64,000 bases of DNA from Unio delphinus (taxonomy: Eukaryota; Mollusca; Bivalvia; Unionida; Unionidae): positions 2,048,001 through 2,112,000 of the forward strand of contig JAQISU010000058.1 in the NCBI GenBank assembly GCA_029339505.1, written 5' to 3'. Within the stretch, counting starts at the first letter, position 1. Each line of letters begins with the position of its first letter. Shown here one piece after another: positions 33,801-42,103 of this stretch. Position numbers and translations under genes: made by a program. The notes below the pieces were generated by a model. That model searched no databases. It had not been told where the DNA came from and saw only the letters and a program-made list of their open reading frames with translations.

Positions 33801-34320
33801 GCGTGCTAATAAATCCCCATGGACGCTAGGTTATGCAGCAACAATACACTCTTCACAGGGATTGACTATATCGTATACAATTGTTTGGATGGTAGATAAT
33901 CGCATAGAATGATCGAATTTAGTCTATCTCGCAGTGTCTAGAGTACGAAAAATAAATCAGCTTCGAAGAATTGTCCTGACAGAGTCAGGCGATGATGAAA
34001 TCATTGGTGGCGATGATGAAATCATTGGCGATGATAATGACACCACAATAGATGATATTATTGATAAAAAACTCTCCGGTTACAAACAACAAGACAAAAA
34101 AAAACAACGAGAATTTGATATTGATGCTGAATTAATAATTACTCTGAAGCAACAACAGAATAATCACTGCGCGAGTTGCAATTGTATAATGAGTTGGCAG
34201 TATTCGGATAAAGATCCTCGCCAATTCACCGTTGACAGAAAAAATAACAATCTCGGTCATGTCAGAAATAATGTGATGTTGACTTGTCTTGAGTGCAATA
34301 GACGCAAGGGTGCTAGTTAA
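30818..34320 (+). pseudogene. Replicase: PolB-like polymerase - SF1 helicase - HNH fusion, interrupted
   Basis: One gene of about 1,165 codons. After an N-terminal region without recognised motifs come polymerase-like motifs: motif A (ISVDMIACYPGSF, near 32040), a motif-B-like segment (GRRIIGKFTQGGKD, near 32510) and motif C (RVATDSFYI, near 32800). I see no clear DxE exonuclease motif. A superfamily-1 (Pif1/RecD-like) helicase follows: Walker A GCGGSGKTT (33034), IIWDEID (33240), GDHGQPPPF (33335), HSSQGLT (33848) and YLAVSRVR (33928). The C-terminus is an HNH domain: CASC, then FTVDRKNNNLGH, then CLECNRRKG (34168-34311). Breaks: one base too many in A9 (31399-31407) and in C7 (33370-33376), and TGA at 32631 and 33910. 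Its 3' end overlaps the convergent integrase by 8 bp. Inferred role: element replication. Confidence 0.85.
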
Positions 34321-35266
34321 GCCCATGCGGTGGTAATTGAGTATCCTCAGGTATCACTTGTAATTGTTGTCTAGTAAAACCCCGTTGAGGGGCAGTTGAA
34401 TCCAGTTTATAGATTGGAAGTCTACCCGTAGATCGTGTTATACTAGATATCTTATGTGCAGTAATACTCCAAATAGGATCAGTAGCCCTTTTTGTGCCAC
34501 CCTCAAGCTCTCCTGGTTCGTATAAGTACCTCACAATGACATTACTACCAAGAATTGGTTGGGAAACGCTAAAATCTTTTTGAATTTCCATTTCAGGTAT
34601 TGACTTCTTTTTAATCGCATTGATAGGTTTCATGTTGATGGTTCTAGTAATCTCGTTATTCAGTGCAGTAATCACAGCTGGTAACCTTTTAACCCATTCA
34701 CGGGATCTTTTTTCTTGGATGAATTCTTTTGCGTATTGATATCCAAATAACCGTTCAGCAAGGGTTTTATTAAACCGTTCTACAATGGCCTGATCACGAT
34801 GTAGCGCAGTATGTCCTCGTCTGATAGTGACTTTATGATTTTTCATTATTGATAACACAGCACCCTGAAATTCCTTGCCAGGATCAATTTGTAATAGATT
34901 TGGCCAGTGCAGAGGACTCCTTCGATAAATCCTTTCAAATGCAGAAGCCACTTCAGTGGCTGATTTTGTTTTTAACGGTTCTGCTTCTTTGTATCGACTT
35001 GCAATATCAACTACGGTTAATGCGTATTTGTAACCACGATCATGTGGCAGAAATAATAGATCAGCCTGATGAACTTCATTAGGAACTGTCACATCAAAAT
35101 GCGAGAAATTGATTTGTTTAGGCGGTGGTAGATAAATTTGCCATAGTGCCTGTTTGGATAACCAATGAGCCGCAGTGGCCTTTTTCACTTTTGCGGCGCT
35201 AGCGAGTTTATGGATTGCTGATTTACCCCTCCAGTATCCTCTTGGGGAATAATAAATAGATTCCAT
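34313..35266 (-). CDS. Polinton DDE integrase
   Basis: 317 residues from ATG 35266. The same start is conserved in element A, so I prefer it to the upstream in-frame ATG at 35287. The retroviral-type rve core has Asp69 (HQADLLFL), Asp128 (QIDPGKEF) and Glu163 (AIVERFNK), which gives the D,D-35-E spacing. The segment RGHTALHRDQAIVERFN is typical of integrases. A C-terminal domain (about 230-300) probably binds DNA. No chromodomain is seen, unlike the integrase remnant in element C. It processes and inserts the element ends. The gene is uninterrupted and sits 7 bp after the PLA2-like gene. Confidence 0.95.
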   Translation of the reverse strand: MESIYYSPRGYWRGKSAIHKLASAAKVKKATAAHWLSKQALWQIYLPPPKQINFSHFDVTVPNEVHQADLLFLPHDRGYKYALTVVDIASRYKEAEPLKTKSATEVASAFERIYRRSPLHWPNLLQIDPGKEFQGAVLSIMKNHKVTIRRGHTALHRDQAIVERFNKTLAERLFGYQYAKEFIQEKRSREWVKRLPAVITALNNEITRTINMKPINAIKKKSIPEMEIQKDFSVSQPILGSNVIVRYLYEPGELEGGTKRATDPIWSITAHKISSITRSTGRLPIYKLDSTAPQRGFTRQQLQVIPEDTQLPPHGLN

Positions 35267-35273
35267 GTTGTTA

Positions 35274-35803
35274 TTAATTACCAGCACCTAACATCAATTT
35301 ACTTTTCATAGCCGATTTTATCTAAAAGGAAGCCAATTTTTCTTTGAAAGATTTATCAGAAATAGCATTTAACGCATGAATTAATTTCACATCTGCTAGA
35401 TGCCTGTGCTGCAGATTACTGCTTTTATAAGATACATCATGAAGGTGACAGGCCTTATCAATAGCGTTTATTGGTTCCTCACCGGGTCGGGGCTGATTTT
35501 GATCATTGAGTCTGATATCAAGTCTTGTTCCCGGTCCACAGTAGCTATATCCTGGAAGGTGCTTTTCTCCAGGGTATTTTGCCCATGGAGTTCCAGGGAG
35601 TTTAGTTAGCTTGGCTGCGATATCACCTCCTCGTTTTTTTTTAAAGGTTCCTTGAGTTCCTTGGGTTTAGAAACAAATCTAAATTTCTTTGTACTACATT
35701 GTACGCATTTACCAGAAAGCGCTGATCGGTTATTTTTAGTTGTAATCGTCGTCAAGTCATCTGTGCCAGTACGTTTTTTACACTTCACACAATATAGATC
35801 CAT
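35274..35803 (-). pseudogene. Zinc-ribbon + PLA2-like protein, -1 break at A9
   Basis: The N-terminal zinc ribbon (YCVKCKKRT, then GKCVQC) is in one frame (35803-35606). After a run of nine A (35634-35642, minus strand) the -1 frame carries the rest: WAKYPGEKHLPGYSYCGPGT, then a helix with KACHLHDVSY. That is the Ca-loop and His-Asp pair of PLA2-like domains. A TAG (35322-35324) lies 15 codons before the natural end at 35274. The heptamer A AAA AAC is a classical -1 slippery sequence, and element A is broken in the same direction at the same place. It could be programmed frameshifting, or homopolymer error. Confidence 0.75.
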
Positions 35804-35820
35804 AATTTATATATAACGGC
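35804..35820. promoter_or_regulatory. Bidirectional TATA-like spacer of PLA2-like gene and ATPase
   Basis: The 17-bp spacer (AATTTATATATAACGGC) between two divergent start codons contains a near-palindromic TATATATA. Element A has TTTATATA in its corresponding 11-bp spacer. Confidence 0.45.
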
Positions 35821-36486
35821 ATGAATATAATTGATTATTCAGCTACCCGACGGCGGGAACCTATTAAACATCATGAAATGTTGCCGAATTCAATTAGAAT
35901 GATTATAATCGGACCATCTGGAAGCGGAAAGACACAACTGCTACTTAATTTGATAACGAGATGGATGAAATGGAACAAATTGTATTTAATAGCCCCGAGT
36001 GTAGACGATCAGCGATGCTATGAAGTGCTAAAGGATTTTAACGAGAAAGCAAAAGAATTTCAAATCGATGAAGATTTTATTGAGTTTATTACTGATATAG
36101 AGGAAGCCCCTTCCGTGGAAGACATCGATGGAAGTATTAACAATTTAGTGGTATACGATGATATCATGTTAGATAATCAAAAAAATCCTGCTAGAATATT
36201 TTCCCGAGGCAGGCATAAAAACACTGATGTGATCTATGTCACTCAACGGTACACACAAATACCAAAAGTGATCAGAGATAACTGCAATGTGTTGTGTGTA
36301 TTTAACGGCGTTGATACTCATACGCTACGAAATATTCATCAGACCTGGTGCAGCGGTGATATGAATCATAATCAATTTAGAAATTTCTTTAGTCACGCTC
36401 AGTCAAAACCACACGGATTTGTGACAATAAATTTAGCAGACCCTAGGACACGATATCGTATCGGACTTGATCAAATATTCGGTTAA
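35821..36486 (+). CDS. FtsK/A32-type DNA packaging ATPase (element B)
   Basis: 221 residues, uninterrupted. Walker A GPSGSGKT is at residues 31-38, Walker B is INNLVVYDDIM at about 102-112, then ARIFSRGR and the VTQRYTQIPKVIRDN region. It powers genome packaging. It is the rightmost gene of the element. The last eight codons, including the stop, lie inside the right TIR (36463 onward). Close to the element A ATPase throughout, but 11 residues shorter. Confidence 0.95.
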   Translation: MNIIDYSATRRREPIKHHEMLPNSIRMIIIGPSGSGKTQLLLNLITRWMKWNKLYLIAPSVDDQRCYEVLKDFNEKAKEFQIDEDFIEFITDIEEAPSVEDIDGSINNLVVYDDIMLDNQKNPARIFSRGRHKNTDVIYVTQRYTQIPKVIRDNCNVLCVFNGVDTHTLRNIHQTWCSGDMNHNQFRNFFSHAQSKPHGFVTINLADPRTRYRIGLDQIFG

Positions 36487-36659
36487 CCCATAGCAGCAGA
36501 GAGGGTGAGTGACAACGACGTTGCGACATCAACGAAAACGCGAACAATCATAAGGGTCGGAGACTTATTTTTTCGCGAGAAGGGTCTATTCGTACCGTTT
36601 TAAAGGTATAATAAAAAATAACCAAAAAAAAAGTTGTCCGATTCACCCTCTCTGCTGCT
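36463..36659 (-). repeat. Right terminal inverted repeat of element B
   Basis: Reverse complement of 20124-20320, with the same length and only a rare substitution. It includes the end of the ATPase gene at its inner side and the AGCAGCAGAGAGGGTGA tip at both its ends, in opposite orientation. Confidence 0.97.
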
Positions 36660-36664
36660 ACTTG
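36660..36664. repeat. Target-site duplication, right copy (ACTTG)
   Basis: Matches 20119-20123 on the other side of element B. Confidence 0.8.
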
Positions 36665-38439
36665 ATTAAATGACACTAACTCCATTGTGTCCGCTTGTGA
36701 ATAAAGTCAATATATAAAAACGACTCCTTGTGCTGTATTCAAAAGTAAAAACACATCACATCGCAACTGTTTCTGTCCAGTGTTTGTGTTGTTACCTCGG
36801 TGCTAATCAATAGACAGATCATTCTTTGCTCTCTTTGCAAGGATTTTACTATAGGATTGTACTTCTGTACATTGGATTTTATAGTCTACGTCAATAGATT
36901 AAGTCAGATATATATACGGTCGACTTAATACAGATAATGTTAACTGTTAAAACTAGTTTGACACTTCATGTGGAACTGTTTTGAAAGTTACAAAACTTCT
37001 TTGAATTTTTTTGTTTATGTGTTTGATTGAAAATAGTGTTAAAAATCAGCGCAGTCAAATTGTGCTTACTGTAAAAAGTTCGAGAATTTCATCAAATGCT
37101 TAGGATTGACCCTTCTGAAAATAGAGCAACACTACAAGCAATAGGTCACACGACGTTCAAAAGTGTTGTTTGAGATAGAATAGTGAGATGCTTTGACCCT
37201 AATTTATGGGGTAATTAAAAAAATACCTATTTACTGCAGTTGCCCATTTGAATAATTCTTGCTGACGTGCAGTAATTTATTCTCCAAGGACTGAACAAAG
37301 AAATATAACAACATAAAACGTCTCATAGTAATGACCTCTTATCACATTTAATATATAGATGTTATATGAAATTGGCTATAAATAATTAATATTTATTACA
37401 TGAAACTCTTTCATTTTCATCAGTTCCAATTTTGAAAACTTTAGATTGTAAATAATGAAATGATGCTGGGTACTCAGCTCTACTGTAGTTACACGTAGTA
37501 CAAGCTGTAATGAAGAGTAAGACATGGCATTAAATTATTTCTGTAATGAAGAGTAAGACATGGCATTAAATTATTTCTGTAATGAAGAGTAAGACATGGC
37601 ATTAAATTATTTCTGAGCATTTAGAGATCGGTGTCAACATATTATATAACTCTTCTTTTCTTTGGATGAGGTAAAACTCTTTTTAGTGACATACGTGCGT
37701 TGTAATTGGTAATTGTAAGATGACCCTCGCGCAAGAAAGACCCTCCACCTACTGACACTAACGAATAACCATGTGCTAAACTTTCAACTTCACGGATTCT
37801 TTGAAAAAATATATTTGTCTGTCTTGGAAATATGTCAGGTGCTACAGTGAAATGTGTTAATGGATTAATGTGTTGACGGATAAATGATTCCTTCTGGTTG
37901 GTATATGCATTATTTGTCATTACATAGTATATCGATATTATTTATTCACTTACGGCACAATTGAGAAGCTTAACAGTATGAGAATGAAGCATTTTTGACA
38001 CAACACGTGTATGACTGTTACTACGTTTTCTGTAGTTAGTTATTAAGAGATTTGGGAGGCTATGAAGTGTTTAGGTCCATAATATGTGTGCATGTATCAG
38101 TGGTTTCTATCATAGTTCCATTAACACAGTATTGATAATTATATCCTATCTGTAGCACAGTCGATTTTCAGGTCAGCATTATTAAATGTAGCTAACAGTA
38201 TATAATTTTTTTTTCACACGAATTATTTAAAATAAGTAAGGTAACTAAATTGAGCGAAATAACTATCATAATACCAAAAGTTCGACATCGTGTTCGTGTG
38301 TGTCGTTTTCCCTCTCAAAATGTTTTTGTATGGCGTGTTCTCAAAGTTTCATTTACCTTAAATGACTATGTTTTTGTTATATATTTGTTGTTTGAGTTTA
38401 GAACAAATACGTTAGGTACATCAGAAACAACATGATACA
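36665..38439. other. Host non-coding stretch between element B and a LINE
   Basis: No recognised gene. It contains a 36-bp x 3 tandem repeat at 37505-37612. A 92-codon open frame on the minus strand (37642-37920) starts MTNNAYTNQKESF and ends HPKKRRVI. It has no recognisable domain and may be chance or an unknown exon. Confidence 0.5.
37505..37612. repeat. Minisatellite, 36 bp x 3
   Basis: Three identical 36-bp units containing CTGTAATGAAGAGTAAGACA. Confidence 0.95.
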
Positions 38440-40316
38440 CAATCATGGAATGTTTTTAAAAAGATCAAAGCAAACGAACAAAACCATTATTTGACTCTGA
38501 TAAAGAACCGTGTGTTGTGGAGTCATTGGCACGCTTCATCGTTAAACAGTCAACAGATGCTGCAAAACCAATCCCAACACTTTCACCTTTTGTAATTGAG
38601 CAAACTTTAATGGGGTCGACCGGCACACCAAAAAGTGTCAAAAACTTGAAATCGGGCTGCCTTCTTGTTGAGTGTGAGCGAAGGGTTAAACAGAAAATCT
38701 CAAGAAATAAAAATATTCTTCGATATTCCAGTCACCTTTTTCGCACACACTTCACTAAATACGTCCAACGGCGTGATTCGGTGTCGTGACTTGGCTGGAG
38801 TCAATGAAACAGATATCATCGAGGGATGAAACATGAAGGTGTCACTGCAGTGCGTAGAATACGTAATAAACGTAATAATAATCTGCAGGACATCAACACA
38901 TTTGTACTCACCTTTAACACACCAACAGTACCCAAAGTGGTCAAAGTTTTGTTTTCGAAAGTAAAGGTCGAGATATACGTTCCAAACCTCCTTCGATGCT
39001 ATAAGTGTCACAAATACGGCCATCACGAAGACCGATGTTCCAAAGTCAAAATATATGGCCGATGCGGAGATCATTTTCATAAGGAATCTGATTGAAGAGA
39101 AACTCCGCACTGTGTCAACTGTCGCAAGGAACATCACGCCATTCTAAGGATTGTGATACTTGGAAACAAGAGGAGATTCAGAGGGTAATGTTACATCAAA
39201 CATTCCCTACCCAGAGAGTAGCAAACTTGTCCAGGCACATAACAACACAATTTGCCTCCGTGAATGGTCTAGCCTAGCTCCAGAATCTCGAGCTTACCTT
39301 TATAATAAAGAACACCGTCATACAATGAAACTGTCGAGGACTTAAAGCTAACTACAATAATATTCTTCTGCTTTGAAATGAACACGATCCTGCAGTACTG
39401 TGTTTACAGGAAACATTCCTGAAAGAGATGGATAACATTACATTTAAAAACCTTTCCCTTCAAAATGCTTACATGGCCTCAGGAGGAGTTTCTGTTGTTG
39501 TGAACAATAGAGCCCCTAACAGAATCATCCCTTTAAATACAAATTTACAACTTATTGCTGTAAGCGTCACTCTACATCGAGTGATTTCCTTTTGCTCTAT
39601 TTACTTACCTCCAAACACCAACATAGTACCAAACGAATTAGACAATCGTGTTCAACAACTTCCCGCGCCCTTTGTTTTACTCGGGGATTTTAATACCCAT
39701 ACTAGTCTATGGGGATCAAAACATATACGACAGAGGCCACAAAGTAGAAGATTTCATTTCTAGACACGATTTGTGTCTATATAGAACCAAATCACCGACA
39801 TATTTACACCCATGAAGGGGTACATACACGTGTATTAAGTTGACAATTTGCTATCCTTCGCTTCTTTTGGACTATGAATGGAAAGTCGCCGATAACCAGC
39901 TTCACGGCAGTGATCACTTTCCCATCAACCTTGAAAACATCAACTCAAAAACTGATGACGCAATTTCGCAATGGAATATAAAGTAGGCCGACTGGGCTAC
40001 GTTTGAAACTCTCTGTAAAACTAGACTAATTGAGGATACAGTATTCAAAGCGGTTAATCCTATACAGCATTTTACTTCAATTTTAATCGCGCTTGCGAAA
40101 TAAAAATTCCAAAGACATCACGAACAGTACAAACTCCAAAACCTTTGGGAAACCAAGGAATGCAAAGAAGCCATTAGACAACGCCGAAGACCTTTAAAAA
40201 ATTCAACAATCGTCCAACGCCAGAAAATGTAAACAAATATCGTATTATCCGGGCTAAAACTCGCCGCACAATCAAAGAATGTAAACGTACATCATGGACG
40301 AAATATAAGTAGTAAT
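38440..40316 (+). mobile_element. LINE 5' half: zinc-knuckle ORF1 and endonuclease, decayed
   Basis: ORF1 remnants (38517-39320, several frames) have the RIRNKRNNN...NTFVLTFNTP block and a CCHC knuckle (CYKCHKYGHHEDRC). These are typical of Jockey/I-like LINE nucleic-acid-binding proteins. The endonuclease region follows (39395-39960): LQETFLK, then LLGDFNTHTSLWGS and GSDHFPI are APE-type motifs. It ends abruptly after RTIKECKRTSW at about 40310, exactly where a reverse transcriptase should begin. Multiple stops and shifts mark it as dead. Confidence 0.85.
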
Positions 40317-40320
40317 ATCA

Positions 40321-40614
40321 GACGATCTGGCGACAATGGAAAATCGAGTCAAAAAGGGCTAGGGACCTTCTGGCGACAAAATTTCTGGCGACAATGGAAA
40401 TCCCAGACAAAAAGGGCTTGGGATCTTCTGGCGACAAGGGAAATTTAACATGGGAATATTTTTCGGGACCTTCTGGCGACAAGGGAAATCGAACAAGGTG
40501 GGTCTGTATAGCGTCAAGGGAAATTGAACATAGTGAGACTATCTAGCGACAAGGGAAATTGAACATGGGAAATATTATTTGTATTTGTATATGGGTCTCT
40601 CTAGCGACAAGGGA
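40321..40614. repeat. Degenerate tandem repeats at the left end of element C
   Basis: About eight copies of a core TTCTGGCGACAAGGGAAAT with variable 20-40 bp spacing (later copies TCTAGCGACAAGGGAAATTG). They may be the internally repeated remains of a Polinton terminal repeat. No inverted counterpart is seen near the right border. Confidence 0.75.
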
Positions 40615-40635
40615 AAATGGAGGAAAGAAAGCAAC

Positions 40636-40673
40636 TATCTTTTCGAGGTATATGAGTGGCCCTGAAAAGGGCC
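40636..40673 (-). terminator. Histone-type 3' stem-loop plus HDE-like element (minus strand)
   Basis: On the minus strand GGCCCTTTTCAGGGCC (40658-40673) is a perfect match to the metazoan histone mRNA stem-loop: a 6-bp stem, a UUUC loop, and ACTC following. Eleven bases downstream comes TCGAAAAGATA (40636-40646), a purine-rich sequence where the U7-binding histone downstream element should be. It would form the 3' end of the leftward gene at 40687-40933. Confidence 0.8.
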
Positions 40674-40686
40674 GTTATGTGTAATG

Positions 40687-40933
40687 TTAACAGTATCTCG
40701 TTAACACAGAGGACATCTCACAGATCTTGTTCTCTTCCTTAAACTTCTCCTCGCTGTTGGGCCATAGAAGAGAACTCTCTTTAAACAACCTTGCAATACA
40801 CATATATCCTTCTCTTCCAAAAGGCTGTATCAGTCATATGAGTGATAGTCCACGATGATCTGACATACATGGGTAAGTCAGTACGAAATAGCATAGTGGA
40901 AACAAGGGTAGAAGATTCTACATTGGTCCACAT
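40687..40933 (-). pseudogene. Short leftward gene with TATA box and histone-type 3' end
   Basis: ATG at 40933 opens a 46-codon frame (MWTNVESSTLVSTMLFR). A shift near 40790 leads into a second frame (ESSLLWPNSEEKFKEENK) that stops at 40687, 14 bp before the histone-type stem-loop. TATAAATA (40977-40984, minus strand) lies 44 bp upstream. The protein is not recognised and is not a histone. The shift may be decay or mean that the two frames are unrelated. The transcription-unit signals are stronger evidence than the coding sequence. Confidence 0.4.
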
Positions 40934-40976
40934 CTTGTGATGAGAAACAGACGAAGCGAATACCGTGAACTGCGGT

Positions 40977-40984
40977 TATTTATA
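40977..40984 (-). promoter_or_regulatory. TATA box for the leftward stem-loop gene
   Basis: TATAAATA on the minus strand, 44 bp upstream of ATG 40933. Confidence 0.5.
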
Positions 40985-41059
40985 GGGGAAGAGCGGATCG
41001 AAACGGATTGAGTGTATTCACCAAAACAAACGTGCGTTACAAAAGGCAGTCACAGTCAT

Positions 41060-41104
41060 CCAATCGGAAGAGAGCAGTCTGTGACGTCACCTTTCCTATA
41101 TAGA
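41060..41104 (+). promoter_or_regulatory. CCAAT - CRE - TATA promoter of the rightward stem-loop gene
   Basis: CCAAT (41060-41064), a perfect CRE TGACGTCA (41082-41089) and TATATAGA (41097-41104) are arranged within 45 bp, about 50 bp upstream of ATG 41153. Confidence 0.55.
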
Positions 41105-41152
41105 GGTACTAGCGTCTGTACGCAGTCAATCGATGCGACAGAGTTGTCAATC

Positions 41153-41788
41153 ATGTCGGTCACTAAGAAGACGATGAATTGGGGTGAGCCAGTAGTAGAG
41201 ACAACAAGTAATAGAACATCAGTGACTACCAAAGTCATGACAAATCTATATCCAGAAGAAGTTGATTTTAACTGGGATATTGTGGATTTTCTAACATCAC
41301 AATAATTTGTTCCGGAACCTTCGTTACCTTCTGCTTCTTCTTATGTACACGTCGATGATTTTAAGCAAAGACAAAAAGAAGAATTGAAGCGATTTTTACA
41401 ACAACAGACAGTAGAAGAACAAGCTTTATTTATTCAACAGCGGGAAGAAGAAGCAAGAAGGAAACACAAGGAAGAAACAGTAGCAGCAACAGAGAAGACA
41501 GAAGACCAAGGACAGAAAAAGAATAATGAAAATCAAAGGGTCACGACGGTACTTTTAGATATTTTAGCAGAGTTAGGGAGTCTGAAACAAATGTATCAGA
41601 CTTCTTTATCACGACCGAAGAGACAAAGACCTTCTCGAGCTAAACAACCAAATCTAACTGTGACTACGTTTGCAATACCACCATTAGTGATTTATACCAA
41701 ATCATTGACAGGAACCACCAGTCCAGAAGTAGGCCTTGGCCGTGGCAAAGGCTTAAGACAGCTAAATATGGTTACGTCACGTTTCTGA
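41153..41788 (+). pseudogene. Rightward coiled-coil gene with histone-type 3' end (one stop)
   Basis: From ATG 41153 (MSVTKKTMNWGEP) the frame runs to 41788 with one TAA (41303-41305). The protein would be about 211 residues. An N-terminal part contains NLYPEEVDFNWDIVDFL. A strongly charged Gln/Glu/Lys coiled coil follows (KQRQKEELKRFLQQQ), then a basic segment RPKRQRPSRAK and a Gly-rich end. No homologue recognised. The basic segment looks like a nuclear-localisation signal. It is followed 33 bp downstream by a histone-type stem-loop. The CCAAT-CRE-TATA promoter above suggests a histone-like, possibly S-phase-coupled, transcription unit. Confidence 0.55.
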
Positions 41789-41821
41789 GTTTGTTTTGTT
41801 TTAAACAAACAAAATACAAAC

Positions 41822-41860
41822 GGTCCTTTTCAGGGCCACTCAAATTATGTCGAAAAGATA
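41822..41860 (+). terminator. Histone-type 3' stem-loop plus HDE-like element (plus strand)
   Basis: GGTCCTTTTCAGGGCC (41822-41837) fits the histone consensus GGYYCTTTTCAGRRCC, with one G-U pair. TCGAAAAGATA (41850-41860) follows 12 bases downstream. The same downstream element lies at nearly the same distance from the minus-strand stem-loop at 40658-40673. Confidence 0.8.
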
Positions 41861-42103
41861 TACTATTTCAATTGCCTAATTCAACGAAAACTCAAAAGTC
41901 CTTTTTTATTTTTTTTAAACCCATGATGTACGTGTGAGTGAATGAATGTGTGAGTGTAGGTTCTTATTCTATAAAATCAAAACCAAGAGACACTTACGTT
42001 TTTTCTCTCTGGTGTATTCTGGTACAAACGTTACAATCCAATATCACAACATAACATAAAACAATACCGCTTTAAAAAGTTCATAGGTTTCTTCTGTTTC
42101 TGT

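Larger units (their letters stand above)
20124..36659. mobile_element. Element B: complete Polinton/Maverick, 16.5 kb
   Basis: Bounded by 197-bp terminal inverted repeats of exactly equal length (20124-20320 and 36463-36659) and a 5-bp target duplication. It carries the hallmark set: integrase, DNA polymerase (of an unusual type), FtsK/A32 ATPase, adenain-like protease, and major and minor capsid proteins. Structural genes are on the minus strand on the left. The replicase and ATPase are on the plus strand on the right. Nearly identical TIRs suggest a fairly recent insertion, yet several genes have stops or frame breaks. Confidence 0.97.

Noticed and set aside
40636..41860. A host histone gene pair
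   Set aside because: The stem-loops fit, but the frames in front of them do not resemble H1, H2A, H2B, H3 or H4.
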